Assembly: GCA_963556195.1 (NCBI GenBank)
Contig: OY744546.1
Span: 65,889,303 to 65,953,302, forward strand
Source: Sepiola atlantica
Lineage: Eukaryota > Mollusca > Cephalopoda > Sepiida > Sepiolidae
DNA length: 64,000 nt
Direction: 5' to 3'
The position numbers and the translations under genes are program-made. The notes beneath the pieces were generated by a model. That model did not search any database. It had not been told where the DNA came from and saw nothing but the letters and a program-made list of their open reading frames with translations. This document shows, one piece after another, positions 11,800 through 23,766 of this stretch. The first letter of the stretch is position 1, and the number at the start of each line of letters is the position of its first letter.

Positions 11800-11900
11800 T
11801 GAAAGTATTTTTCCGTTGTGGTATAGAGACGAGTTTTTTCTGTGAATGTCTTACAAGGAGGAACCAGAGATTGGAGCTCAGTCGAGCATTATCAATAAAA
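11800..11900. repeat. Unclassified dispersed repeat, copy 2 (second half only)
   Basis: Bases 11820-11893 match 7367-7440 in the same orientation. The surrounding sequence (11520-12560) is AT-rich and holds no gene that I recognise. Confidence 0.5.
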
Positions 11901-12568
11901 ATAAGGATAGAGTTGTGAGAGACTAACACTGTCTCTTCGCTGAGTTATACGCAGTATGTAAGAGAAGGGCTTATCGTACACTAGTTTTCGGAGTCAAGTT
12001 TTTACTATGCCAAATGGTGCTTTGACGGGCACCTCTCAAGATGGCGGCGGAGTACTCTATTGTATGATCTATATATAAGTATAGGATTGCACCTTGAGTC
12101 ATGCAATTTAGGTGGTGTAGAATTATCGAACGATTTTTAAAGTTACCTTACAAACAGATCGGATATAAATTTTAAGTCTGGAATCGAAGTTAGTTTTACA
12201 CAATTTTAAAAGTAGAAAATATGTGTCATGTATATGACATACATTTTCACGTGTTCATTAAAATAGTTACTTTACTGCATCTTCCGCCCTTTCTGTTAAG
12301 AGTTCGTCACTCGACCGAGCGGTTACTATTTATATTCTAAATAGCAGACATCTCTCGACTGTATTCAAATTGCTTTTCTTTTCATCCGAACTGCTGCTTG
12401 CATACCTCCGGGGTTTTCTTATGCAACGTTTTGTTTGTCTGAGGGCCATAATGATATTCGCTTCTTTCTTCTCCTCATCACTTTCTGTCTAATGTTCTAT
12501 TTCTTTCTGTCCCGAAGGTGATCGTTGAAGTGGTAGCTGTCAGCCCTTAGTAATTGGCGAGTTCTACC

Positions 12569-13320
12569 ATGGCCACCGAGAGTTGACAAGGCCAAGCAAC
12601 TAACTTCTTGCCCCCGTCTGACGTCACTGCATTGCGTGTTAAAACAATGGCCGTCATAATAACAATAAGAAGACATTTCGACTTCTCCATTCACTAAATA
12701 ATCCATCAAAATTCAGGAAATCAAGCAATTTTAATGAAATCTTCAGTATTTATTAATTAAAGATCACGGAATATAATAAATCCATTACTTTATTATAAAG
12801 CTTGGTGCAAATTTAGTATTTCTTGTAAACAAAAAACACCTTTACTAAAGTTATCCAAAATATCAAAACATGTTGACCATACGATATTGTAAATATTTAA
12901 AACAAAGCATTAGAAAACTTTAAAAATTGCATGTAATAAAAAAAGAAAGGAACACGATTCGATTTATTCTGAAACTGATTTTTATTCAATATAAATTTAA
13001 AGAAAATAATAATTCACGATCAAATACTGCAACCAACTGAATTATGAATTACCATTATTTAAACTTCTAACCCAATCAACCGTAAGTAATTCAGACTTTA
13101 TAATAAAGTAATGGATTTATTATATTCCGTGATTATTAATTAATAAATACTGAAAATCCCATTAAAATTGGTTGATTTTCTGAATTTTGATGGATTATTT
13201 AGTGAATGGAGAAGTCGAAATGTCTTCTTATTGTTATTATGACGGCCATTGTTTTGACACGCAATGCAGTGACGTCATTTTCTAGCCAACCGGCCTGTAG
13301 TAACTCTCGGTGGCCACGGA
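12569..13320. mobile_element. Fold-back element with arms of about 230 bp
   Basis: The left arm (about 12569-12804) and right arm (about 13093-13320) are reverse complements. Paired blocks include GGCCACCGAGAGTT with AACTCTCGGTGGCC, TGACGTCACTGCATTGCGTG with CACGCAATGCAGTGACGTCA, and AGTGAATGGAGAAGTCGAAA (right) with its complement (left). The spacer is about 290 bases of AT-rich DNA. The element directly abuts the 3' end of the Gypsy remnant that follows and may have inserted into, or replaced, its long terminal repeat. Each arm carries a TGACGTCA palindrome. Confidence 0.75.
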
Positions 13321-13329
13321 TCTACCCTC

Positions 13330-15010
13330 AGATATTCTTTTAATTTTAGATGTGTTTGTCTCCTCTCGTTATGGTAGTGGACTAGACTATTCGTTCGTTT
13401 ACTCTCCATGGCGTTAGATGGTAAACTGGCGTTAGCTTGTTATGTTTGCTTTATCTAACGGATATTATATCTACCGGTCTTATATTAGTAAGTTTGGCTT
13501 TACCTTTTATATGTACGATTTTTTTGATATGTTTTTTCTGTTTTGCTATATTTGCCGCACCGTTCTCCAAGTTTAGTTTTCAGGTCTCTTTTGTAATCCT
13601 GATATCTTTTTGTAAGTAGATTAGCCGGGTCTCTCCCGTCATGACATGTCGTCTCTTTCGGTATTAGATTAGAACTTTTCCTGCACTTTTTTTTTCTAAT
13701 CCTTTCCTTCTATGTTCGTCTCATGTTTAACTGAGAGAACATGAGTCAAAGTCCGTTCTCTGAAACGATAATCGTTGGGATGTTATGCGTGTAGAAATGA
13801 CTTTTGGATTTTAGACATGATTATATCCGATCCGGTAGATTTGGGAACAAATGCCCCAGGTAACCTTGATTCTGCATCGGTTATTCCAATGACATAATTC
13901 CTAATGATTAAAGACCAATATATTTTTACAATGAATATTTCCTAAGTGCCTTCTGTTTCTGCCATATGCACCGGACGGTGGTTTTTCTTCGTGTTTAGTG
14001 CTGCGCATGAAATATATAACAATTATGACAACGTCTATGTCTTCGTCTATATTGGGCCATCATGCCTTAGTTCTGAGTAAAGCATTTGTTTTCATCATCA
14101 TCATATTCGTCTTATGCGCCAGTTTTAGGGTCCATTTTTGTAAGTTTTGGGGTATAGTAATTCCAGCTGAAGTATGGCTACGCCTTGTTTTGGTGCCAGT
14201 TTAATCCTCACTAATCAATCCTAATCCTAATCAATCTAAAGGGTTTCGCAAAACTATTTGTCCAATCGTTTGTTGTATTACATTTTTCACTACTGTGACG
14301 GTTGGATCCGGTTGAGATTCCTCCATTATCTTCTCTAAGGCATATTTATTAATACTGTTAATTACCACTATATTGATATATCTTTCGGCCATCTCTTCTT
14401 CAGGTGATACTAACTTTTTACTTCTTTATAGGTTTCCGAGAGAGTATGTCTGTTGTGTTGTCTGTACTGTTAATATATTTTACTGTGTAATCATATTGAT
14501 GCAGACGTAACATCAATCGAAAAATACGCGCAGAGTGGTTACCTTTAGGATTCGAGATAATTGTTAACGTTTGATGGTCGGTCATTATAAGAAAGTTTGT
14601 TCCATTAAGATGAAAATATAATTTTGCGCAGGCCCATATGATTGCTAGGGCTTTTTTCTCTAATTGACCGGCGTTTAACTTTGGTTAGAGTCCTGGATGC
14701 ATAGCTAATGGGGATAGTATACCTTGTTCATTTTGGCAAAGTATTACTCCTAGTCCCACAGGAATGACTGATGTTTATACTTTTAGATCAAAGTGCATGA
14801 ACGGTTTGCTGCGAATGACCGGCTCGTTCATCATGATGAAACAATATTATTCTTTTTTCGTCCAGCGCCATTCAACGTTCGCTCGTGTTAACCATTCTTT
14901 ATGATTCACTTGGTGTTGCTAGTCGTGTAATACACTTTGTAAGATAGTTTATTAGACCTAAGAAACTACGTAAATCCTGGATGTTTTCAGAAAATTCATG
15001 TCGAATTAAT
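13330..15010 (-). pseudogene. Ty3/Gypsy-type pol remnant: RT end, RNase H, integrase
   Basis: Minus-strand translation gives, from high to low coordinates, the order expected of a Gypsy Pol. The C-terminal RT side (about 14700-15000) has IQDLRSFLGLINYLTKCI, and PVGLGVILCQNEQG marks the start of RNase H. RNase H (about 14440-14680) has QLEKKALAIIWACAKLYFHL, TDHQTLTIISNP and ARIFRLMLRLHQYDY. A linker has AERYINIVVINSINKYALEK. The integrase zinc-binding side (about 14000-14200) has LLRTKA then WPNIDEDIDVV, a catalytic-core end at about 13740 has a degenerate IVSENG (normally SDNG), and a C-terminal tail follows to about 13330. Several stops and frame changes separate these blocks, so it is inactive. 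gag, protease, most of RT and both LTRs are not recognised. The 3' side is bounded by the fold-back element. Confidence 0.8.
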
Positions 15011-15143
15011 TGTTTGTAAGCTAATTCATATTTGACGATATTCCATCGTCGGCCACTGTCTGGTCAATGCAGATCACAAGGAATGCTGTTGTTGCCGATT
15101 AGTAGCGTGCCCTTTGCTTGCAAATCCAAAACGACCGCGGTTT

Positions 15144-15250
15144 GCATAGAACATATTCTCCAAATAGTTACCCATCTAAGTATGGCCAGGCTCTAAACCG
15201 CTTAACTTTGGTGTTATAACTGGAGCTGATATGTTCACCTGGTGATACCC
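15144..15250 (-). mobile_element. 5S rRNA-derived retroposon or pseudogene, copy 1
   Basis: The reverse complement aligns over about 107 nt with animal 5S rRNA. AGTTAAGCGG corresponds to 5S GCTAAGCAGG, AGCCTGGCCATACTTAGATG to GGCCTGGTTAGTACTTGGAT, and the 5' part CACCAGGTGAACATATC to CCACCCTGAACGCGCCC. These cover the internal control region used by TFIIIA and RNA polymerase III. Many substitutions rule out a functional gene. Three similarly decayed copies elsewhere in the window argue for a 5S-headed SINE (SINE3-type) rather than an isolated pseudogene. Confidence 0.7.
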
Positions 15251-15689
15251 GTATTAAAATATTTGTGAAAAGTTGGAATCTTTCACACTGGTTCTAAAAT
15301 AAATGCAGTCACGTCCGTACCGGTAGGAACTAAAAAGGCTGAGGTCTGTTTTTTAAAAAAGCAATTACAACTTGTGTTGCTTCCGAGTAATCGTTCCCTG
15401 CAAGTGTTTTCTATATTTTACAGCCGTTCGACCTGACATGGTGTCTATAATTTGTAATGTGCATTTGACTCGCTTCCCATGAAATTGCGAGGCAAAGCTA
15501 CTGAATAGCTCGTCTGCCGTTATGAAGTAAAGAATTGTAAAAATAAAAGAACACGTGCTTTTTAACCGGGTCTTACTGACATTTTCAGGATGCAATTTTT
15601 GTTTGCCAGTGCAATTTTTTTCTGTTAATGTCAATTTCTCCTACCTCCTCGCGAGAACTAGATATTTATCTACCCCCCCCCCCCACAGC

Positions 15690-16350
15690 GGAAAAATGTG
15701 ACACAAGGTCGGGAAAGTGGGATTTGATAAGCCAGCGCCCGAGAAGGTGAGCACTCTGACCATTTAAAAATTGCCTGAGCAGCCCTGTCGGAATTCCCCG
15801 GTAGGGGCACCTCAAGCAGTAAGCAATAAACTTACTCCTCCTCAAAGAGGGGAGGCAAAGCCTGAGAGGATGGACCTCCTAGAATTGCACAGGACCAGTC
15901 TCGTGCAGTATCCATCGGAACAGATACTACACTTTGATCTTGGCCAAAAGGCCAAGAAAGCGACCGAAACTGTGACAAGTTAGTTATTTATCTACTTCCT
16001 ACAAGGTAAGATGTGACACAAGGTCGGGAAAATGGGATTAGATAAGCCAGCGCTCGAGAGGTGAGCACTCTGGCCATTTAAAAATTGCCTGGGCAGCCCC
16101 GTCGGTCTTCCCCGGTAGAGGCGCGTCAGACAGTAAGCAATAAACTTACTCCTCCCCAAAGAGGTGAGGCGAAGCCTGGGAGGGTGGACCTCCTAGAACT
16201 GCACAGGACAGACCCATACACCGGCGTAAATCAAGCCCCGAAGGCCAAGACAATACCAGTCTATGGGGTGCAGTATCCATCGGAACAGATACTACACTTT
16301 GATCTTAGCCAAAAGGCCAAGAAAGCGACCGAAACTGTGACTAAAGGTTG
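15690..16350 (-). mobile_element. Tandem dimer of a U2 snRNA-headed element
   Basis: On the minus strand each unit begins with a near-exact copy of the U2 snRNA 5' end: CGCTTTCTTGGCCTTTTGGC, then AAGATCAAAGTGTAGTATCT and GTTC. This includes GTAGTA, the segment that pairs with intron branch sites in U2. Then come a second, weaker U2-like head (present only in the unit ending at 16350), the body GTGCAGTTCTAGGAGG...CTCTTTGGGGAGGAGTAAG, GCCAGAGTGCTCACC and the tail TGTCACATCTTACCTTGT. Units are offset by 315 bases. After the 5' 45 nt the sequence departs from U2, with no Sm-site or 3' domain recognised, so this is not a U2 gene. Related copies lie at 29795-30540 (plus) and 44946-45211 (plus). Confidence 0.75.
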
Positions 16351-16544
16351 CTTTGCTCCTGGGATATTTACATTCTCTTAGAAGGGGCTCTGGATGGTAG
16401 TAACCTAAAATTAGATTTAGTTCTGAACGACACGGAGAAAAAGTACTACATTCTTATATTCTTATTGTAGTGCCTTTTTAGACGATAATAAATAATAAAT
16501 TCGATCGTATACAGAAACTAAGGAATGTATGGTATAAATATATA

Positions 16545-17770
16545 TTAAGTAATGTATGAGTTATTTCCACCTGTGATCGCTACTACTTAAATAAACCATT
16601 CAGAAGTTTTCTCCCTTGGCGATTACTACTTAGATAAGTAAAGCCGGAGTTTTCTCACCGGCGATTACTACTGCATGAATAAGTAAATAATAAGTTGTCT
16701 TCCCTTGAGATCACTACAACTTGAATAACTAACATATGAGTTATCCAGGCTGCGATCACTACTACATTAACAAGTAAAGTGTGATTAATCCTCACTTTGA
16801 GATCACTAACACATACATAAGTAAAGTATGTGTAATCTCTACCAGCGATCGCTACTACGTGAATAAGTAAAATATCATTTATCTCCCCCTGCGATCCCTT
16901 TTACTTAAATAAGTAAATATGAGTTATCTCAATCTGCGATTTCTATTAATTGATATCATAAATACGTAAATACGTAATATAAGTAAATCATGAGTTGTCT
17001 GCTCTTGTGATCACTACTACTTAAATATGTTAATTATAAGTTTTTTTTATCGACATTTATTTATCCATTTATTCAAATAAATTATGAGTTATCACCCCCA
17101 CCCTGTGATCACTAGTACTTGAATAGGTAAAGCATGAGATGACTGCCCATGTGGTCACACCAACTTACATGAGTAAAATATGAGTAATCTCTCCCTGGTA
17201 TAACCACAACTTTAATAAGCAAAACATAACCCCGACCGTTGCGACTATTACTAATTAAATGAACAATGTATGAGGTTTTCACCCCTTCAGTCAATACTAC
17301 TAGAAAAAAGAAAAGTGTATGTTATATCCGCCTGCAATCAGTAATACTTGAATAAGTGAATCTAGAGTTGTCTGCCCCTTTGATTACAGCTGCTTGAATA
17401 GGTAAAATGTGAGTTGTCTCCTCCTGGGATCAGTACAACGTATATAAATAATTATAGGTTTTCATTCCTGCTATCATTACCCTTGGAATAATAAAGGATG
17501 AGTTATCTCCACCTGTAATTAATACTACTTAAATAAGAACACATGAGTTGTCTGCCCATAGAATCAAAACTACTTGAATAAGTAAAGTATCAGGTTTTTC
17601 CTCTGTGATCACTACTTATGTAATAAACAATGTATTTATTTACGCCTTTCCATTACAAACACTTGAATAATTAAAGTATGAGCTATATCCGTCTTTAATC
17701 TACTTGAATTAGTAAAGTATAAGTTATCTCCCCGTGTGATCACTACTTCTTTAATTAAATAAGATCATTA
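16545..17770. repeat. Degenerate minisatellite, period about 55-60 bp, about 21 units
   Basis: A recurring order GAGTTATCTCC, CTGCGATCACTACTACTT, GAATAAGTAAAGTATG runs for 1.2 kb with heavy substitution and length variation between units. It is much older than the 21-, 45- and 48-bp arrays later in the window. No frame stays open across it. Confidence 0.8.
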
Positions 17771-18230
17771 ATCACAACATTTAAAGATTAGTGGGGATAC
17801 TAATTAGCGTTCTTTTCATTTTTTTTTCTTACTAATGAGTCACAACTTATAATGGTCCGGGGACAACCCCAAAATAAGGGTTCAAGACATAGCCAGTTTG
17901 ACGATGATCACCCCACGAGAAGACCGAAAGCAACGGATTTGATTACCAGAAGATTAGTTACAAAGAATTGATTATCTAAAGGGAACTGTTATATCCTAAA
18001 TTACATAGGACATACTAAATTAAGAATACGCCGAGTGGTTTGCGTTTAATAGGGATCCGGTAGGAAGTAGAGACGTTGACTCTTCACTGCCGTCCAGATA
18101 TCACTGCCCGTCTTATATACGTACTTTCGTATATAGTCAATACCTGATTACTTCCCTTTATGTTAGTTTCGTATTTATGCCAAATCATGACCTCTACAAC
18201 AGGAACGGTTCAACAAGCACTTGTTCACAT
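17771..18230. other. Unassigned stretch next to the minisatellite
   Basis: About 460 bases with no gene or repeat that I recognise. Confidence 0.4.
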
Positions 18231-18420
18231 AAGACTTGAAAACGACCATGCTGTAGTCGGTTGGGAACACAACTCGTGGTATTTTGTTCCCCGAATTAGA
18301 TTTTTTAAAGGAAATAAAAAAATTTATGGAAGTTTCGTTTTTTTTTTTTTTTTGGTAGTAGAGAGAGTACGTGATTTGAATGTTTTACAGGGGCTTCCAG
18401 GGATTTTCGTACAGTGGAGG
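18230..18420. repeat. Unclassified dispersed repeat, copy 3
   Basis: Aligns with 7199-7275 in the first half and shows the TTACAGGGG block of the second half. An open frame of 125 codons covers it on the plus strand, but its reading includes a poly(T) run, it matches no domain I know, and the homologous copies are not open. I treat it as repeat sequence. Confidence 0.5.
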
Positions 18421-19088
18421 ACCTACAATGAACATAACTATACGATGGTGAGAAGAGCAATATGTAACTTTTTTTTTTGCAATCAACCTCGGTATAAAAA
18501 AATCAACGAATGGTGTAGAATGCAAAAATTGGTTTAAATACAACTTTTCCATCTGTGACCATATTTGTCATTGCAAATTTGTATGTAAATAAAAAGTCCA
18601 TGTGTTTTATGTGTATAACATTTCAATAAAATAATATTTTATCGTTTGCCAAATTTCTAATTAAACTTTGTTCTAAATTACTTACTGATCCCTTTTTAAT
18701 TTTTAAATTGATCTCTTTTAATTTGACGTTGAAGTATTTTTAATAGAAAGTTCAATTGTTTAAATGCCAGAGTACACATTTGTAGTCAAGACGAGTTCTA
18801 AATAGGATAGATAGTTATATAAATTTCCCATGAGTATTAGTTGTAAATGAAAACGAAAAACGATCTGAAATCTGCAGAATTTCAATTTCACAGTTGAATG
18901 ACCCATTTAGTACTGATACATCTAAACAAACTCATCGTGTTTTAGCGATTTATTTAATTAAGCAGTTTTTTGGTTTTGTTGTATTTGCGTCATGTCAATT
19001 TGCTGAGAAGCGCTGTCTGTCCGTTACTTGTTTGCACGGCCACGCTTACGTCTGCAATAATATGATAAAATGTAAAGTACATTCGTGT
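18421..19088. other. AT-rich stretch, nothing recognised
   Basis: About 670 bases with no recognisable gene, RNA or repeat. Confidence 0.5.
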
Positions 19089-19271
19089 GAATCAACATGG
19101 TATAATGTTGTTGGTCGACTTGATTCTGGTGTTGTCATTCTTGCAGGAACGAAAACGTTATAGTTACCATCATCCTTAAGTCAAAGTGATGTTATTGAAC
19201 CGACTAGATTCGAACCTGGCACTTCCAGGTCGTCAGTCCGTATCGTTATCCATTTGACCATCGTCACCTCC
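19089..19271 (-). mobile_element. tRNA-derived SINE, copy 1
   Basis: The reverse complement starts with GGTGACGATGGTCAAATGGA (A-box side). The B box AGGTTCGAATCTAG follows, and then a tRNA-unrelated body ending near GAATCA. The same order is found at 42659-42885 (minus) and 43929-44118 (plus), which defines a family of about 185-225 bp with an internal polymerase III promoter derived from a tRNA. Confidence 0.75.
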
Positions 19272-19832
19272 TAAAAATACTTACTAAAAATACACACCTC
19301 TTATTTTAGAGGTGTCCAAACTTCTTTATATTTACTGTCTTTCAGTAGGTCGTCTACGATTAAGACTGAAATAGAACTTTAATTAATAACAAGACAGAGT
19401 AGTTTAATCAGGTTTATTTTAGCTATGAGTAACGTTTCTGTCTGTCCATCTGCAATGTTTAAGCTTTTAGTAGAGTTTTGTTTTGTCTGTCAGGGTAGAG
19501 TTACAGGTATATATTGTCATAGTAAAACGCGCAGATTCCGTTGCTACTTTTTAATCTGGACACGTCCGAATGTTGCACTTTCACTTACCGAGCGTGTAAA
19601 AAAGAAATTGTTATATGCCCGTGTCGTCGTTGTGAACGCAGGTTGCTGATCGTCTGTCTACCGAAAACTACTGTTACACCAATATTAAGTTTTAATAATC
19701 TTTATTACAAACGCAAAACACTCACAAATATACATAGATAAATAGATAGATAGATGGAGGAACCTTGACATAAATTAAAACTGGCAACTTCCTCAGCAGT
19801 ATTTTTCACTTAGTCCCCATATATACAACATA
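19272..19832. other. AT-rich stretch, nothing recognised
   Basis: Short open frames only; a short (ATAG)n run occurs near 19735-19756. Confidence 0.5.
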
Positions 19833-19940
19833 ATCACGGTGATACACCTAATCCCGTTTTATTCCGCGAAATTAAACGCCAGTGAGTTTATGTAATCGCA
19901 GTCAAGTGACTATTTTGAAATACCAGGCGCTGTATGTAGT
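19833..19940 (+). mobile_element. 5S rRNA-derived retroposon or pseudogene, copy 2
   Basis: Plus-strand match of about 108 nt. The clearest block is GAAATACCAGGCGCTGTATG, corresponding to 5S GGAATACCGGGTGCTGTAGG. It is preceded by AAATTAAACGCC in the place of GCTAAGCAGG and by GGTGATACACCTAATC in the place of CCATACCACCCTGAAC. It is the most diverged of the four copies. Confidence 0.5.
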
Positions 19941-20204
19941 AGGATGTCAACACATCTCTAAAAAAACTCTGAAATAACTAAGGTCGTAAAAATTATTTCT
20001 CCTGACCGGGATATATATTCGACTTGGGATAGCTTATGGGTGTAATATTCCATAGAAACATTCTCCTTTCGTTTTGGCTAAGAACAACCATTAAACTAAA
20101 AGAAAAAAAAACCCCAAAAAACCTTAAGTCCCAAGTCGTTCAGTGGAAAATCACTCATATAAGTCAATTAAGTTTTTACAGTTATTATATTAGTTTGCTT
20201 CTAA

Positions 20205-20250
20205 CATTAAGGGATCATCAGTTGTTTACCATGAAAAACTGTTTCGGGAA

Positions 20251-20332
<82 letters not shown>

Positions 20333-20333
20333 T
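20205..20333 (+). repeat. Arm fragment of the 22-23 kb palindrome family followed by (TA)n(TG)n
   Basis: GGGATCATCAGTTGTTTACC at 20212 and CTGTTTCGGGAATTTAA match the right arm of the large palindrome at 23072-23112. It then runs into about 60 bases of TA and a TG run (20255-20331). This is a second, partial copy of the palindrome family, again fused to a TA run. Confidence 0.65.
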
Positions 20334-20997
20334 CAGTGTAATCTACTAAACTAATGAAGTATCATTATACATCGCAATACCGTGAAAAAGATTCATATCA
20401 ATACATTTTTGTAACAAAGTAAATTAAATACAAAAAAAATAAAAGTTTCAGTAAATTGTAATAGCTAGTAAATAGAAAAACACGTTAGCGGGTTAGGGTT
20501 TAAACTAGGGTTGAACAGCTCGAACCGCACACCAGACACATAGTAAATCGAAGAGTGCGAGAACACATTGTGACATAAACTAAAGTCAATATTCTTTAAT
20601 GTGTTTCGAGTCTTTAATCAAAAATAATATCTGATGAAAAGATGCTTATGCATCAGACACGCTGCGTTCTCACTACAGATTGTCTTTGTTGCTGTTACCA
20701 TTTCTCTTCCCTCTCCCCACCTCTTTCTCTACGTCTCCCTCCCTCTCTCCCAGAGCCATGTGAAGTAATACCCACTTGATAATATATTCTCACATTGTAG
20801 CGAATTCCAACCCCTGTTCAGCGTCTTGATCTCGGCTGACATTCGCCTGCCGTAACCTTTGAAAACATATATATTTCTATATTATAAAGGTTAACGTACG
20901 TGTGTCCGCTCTGTTTAATAATCATGTATGATTATTTATTTTCATGTGGTTATACTCATAGTAAAGGAAAGAATAGTATGTTTAATCTTACTAACCG
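20334..20997. other. Unassigned stretch, nothing recognised
   Basis: About 660 bases with no recognisable gene, RNA or repeat. Confidence 0.5.
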
Positions 20998-21124
20998 ATG
21001 GTGATGATGATGTTTATGATGGTGATGATGATGACGACGACGATGATGATGATGAAGTGTTTGCCTTCATGATAGTGATGTGTTAGCGATGATGATGATG
21101 ATGATGATGATGATGTGTTGGCCT

Positions 21125-21181
<57 letters not shown>
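20998..21181. repeat. (GAT)n microsatellite, interrupted
   Basis: Blocks of GATGATGAT with GTGTTNGCCTT interruptions repeated at about 21057 and 21116, indicating a small compound tandem repeat. Confidence 0.9.
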
Positions 21182-21182
<1 letters not shown>

Positions 21183-21297
21183 TTTATTTCACTTTTAATA
21201 GACACAAAATAAAATATTCATATTTGTTCTTTATATTTGTGCGACATAAATAGGACATACTCTACATATACTTAATTTACAAATTCAGGGCATAAAT

Positions 21298-21332
<35 letters not shown>

Positions 21333-21380
21333 AGGGGGAGAGAATCAAAGAGAGGGAGATGGAGAGAGAATGAGAAAGAA
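21298..21380. repeat. (GATA)n and (GA)n compound microsatellite
   Basis: A short TAGA run leads into GAGAGA and then a purine-rich stretch to about 21380. Confidence 0.9.
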
Positions 21381-22322
21381 GATTAGTTTATTTTTTTAAT
21401 GTTCACACTAGTATCTGGTCTTAAAGTAAGAATTTAACTCGAGTATTTCTTGACTTTGTTGATTTACCTTGGTCATTCGTTTCGGTTCTCACAGTAATAT
21501 TTACTTCACGTGTCACAATAGTAGGAACTCAATAGTTATTCATGAAAAAATACACATACATCGTGACCGGCTAGTTTTCCAAATAATTCGAAAACTCTTT
21601 TTTCCACTCATAAGAAGTCGAAAGTAGAAACATTATTTTTTTGCGGAACCTATCTTAACTCACGTTAAATATTATTCCATTTTACCAATCAGAGCCGATC
21701 GTATCTTTCAGCGCATCTCTCCAGCCACTCTCTAATATTGTCACGTTTTTCCGTTTCTCTGAAATATGAACGTGATATTAGTTGGTCTCTCATATTCTAA
21801 CGAGCTGATGAGTTCTGTTTTTGATTATTTATATAAAAAAAAATTAATTTGTAATTTCAAGTTAAAAACATCTTTGATCCGTATTTTCAAAGCAGCTAAT
21901 CAGTTTTCTGTGTTGAACTCGTACATTTTATTTTTTATTTTTTGTTTTTCCCAGCGTATATATAAACTTACAAAATTCAATTTGCTGCAACATTTATTTT
22001 TGTTATTCCATTTCAATTTTGTACAGAAATGCATTTCTATAGATTTTCATTTTTTAAATCCATATTTCTTCTGTCTTTTTGTGGGTTTTTGAATCAACCA
22101 TTCTAGTTTGTTTTTCTGCGCAAATTACACAATTTCTTACAGTACTTTCTAAGACATTGATGTTACATTCATATATTATATCTAAAGTTATATAAGCAAG
22201 CATCATTATTATTGCATTGTTTGTTTGAAACGTGGAGTTTGATTTTATTTTTGATAATAACTTTTTGTTTTTTTTCATTTGTAATTTTTTTCGCTTGGTC
22301 TCGTAGCATTCTCTCTATTTTG
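21381..22322. other. AT-rich stretch, nothing recognised
   Basis: Contains only short, hydrophobic, low-complexity open frames (Phe/Leu/Ile-rich from AT-rich codons) with no family match. Confidence 0.5.
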
Positions 22323-22344
22323 TTATATATATATATATATATAT

Positions 22345-22774
22345 ATCACACGGTAGTTTTAAGGTAGTATATTATTATTATTATTATTATTTTATTATTT
22401 ATTTATGTATATATATAAGTAACATTTTAAGCTGAATTATTGGGGAAATGGTAGTTTTATCTGTACCATTGGAGAGCCATGCATATAACTGTCCTGTTTT
22501 TAAATCTCCGAAACAGTTTCATGGTAAACAGCTGAAGATCCCCGTGTTAATATTAGATGCTTACGTTAAGGTCTCCTGCTTTTGTTTCACTGTTAGATAC
22601 TAAATCCCCCTTTTTATTTTATTTACTTACTATTATATATTATTTATTTATGAATTTTCCAACAAATGTTAAGTCTACACTATTTTGGATTTAGTTAGTT
22701 TCTCTGGGAATTTAAACTGCATTTTCCTTTTTTTTTCTTTTGTCTTTTTGTTTAAAATAACTCAAAGCTTCTTT

Positions 22775-22844
<70 letters not shown>

Positions 22845-23251
22845 AAAGAAGCTTTGAGTCATTTTAAAAAAAATATTTAAAAAAGAAGTAAAATGCAGTT
22901 TAAATTCCCAGAGAAACTAACTAAATCTAAGATATTGCAGACTTAACATTCGTTGGAAAATTCATGAATAAATAAATAAATAAATAAATAAGTAAATAAA
23001 ATAAAATGGGGGTTAAGTATCTAACAGTGACCCCAAAACAGGAGACCTTAAGCGTCTAATATTAACACGGGGATCATCAGCTGTTTACCATGTAACTGTT
23101 TCGGAGATTAAAAAAAGGACAGTTATAATATTCATGGCTCTCCAATGGTACTGATTAAACTACCATTTCCCTAATAATCAAGTGTCGAAATAATTCAGCT
23201 TAAAATTTCACTAATATATACATTAATAAATAATAATGATAATAATAATAA

Positions 23252-23282
<31 letters not shown>

Positions 23283-23311
23283 TATTACCCTTAAGACTAC
23301 CGTGTGATATG
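22345..23311. mobile_element. Near-1-kb palindrome with a (TA)n centre
   Basis: The left arm (22345-22778) and right arm (22842-23311) are reverse complements apart from scattered substitutions and length differences in ATT/AAT and ATTT/AAAT runs. Outer ends pair as ACACGGTAGTTTTAAGG with CCTTAAGACTACCGTGT. Inner ends pair as CAAAGCTTCTTTAGAC with GTCTAAAGAAGCTTTG directly at the central TA run (22779-22841). Other paired blocks are CATTGGAGAGCCATG and GTTTACCATG. There is no coding capacity. It fits a long fold-back element, or a head-to-head pair of one element joined at a TA run. A partial copy is present at 20205. Confidence 0.8.
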
Positions 23312-23334
23312 CTAATTTGCAAATCAAATAACAT

Positions 23335-23483
<149 letters not shown>

Positions 23484-23766
23484 TATAACCATGTTTTACA
23501 GGGTACATCTTGCATTGAAAAATTTAAGATGAAATAGATTTGCCATTCTAAGAAACTGAAATGCACTCTAGTAGATTTAACTACGTAAACAAAACGTAGT
23601 AAATTAATCATTTTATTTCAGGGAACCCGTCGCCTGGCGTTGCACGGGAGAAAGTACTACTTATTGCATGACGTCGAATAAAAAAAGAAACGGCCTATTG
23701 TTCTTTCTGCCCCGTCTACCGTGTTGGCGAATGTTTTAAATTTAAAAAAAAAGAATAAAAGTGTTA

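Noticed and set aside
12497..12709. Open frames in the arms of the 12.6-13.3 kb fold-back
   Set aside because: Short and not conserved between the two arms, as expected for a non-coding inverted repeat.
15900..16350. A functional U2 snRNA gene
   Set aside because: Only the first 45 or so nucleotides match U2. The rest departs from U2, with no Sm site or 3' domain recognised, and the units recur in tandem with a non-U2 body.
18160..18537. 125-codon open frame as a gene
   Set aside because: It lies on a dispersed repeat whose other copies are not open, includes a poly(T) tract, and matches no known domain.
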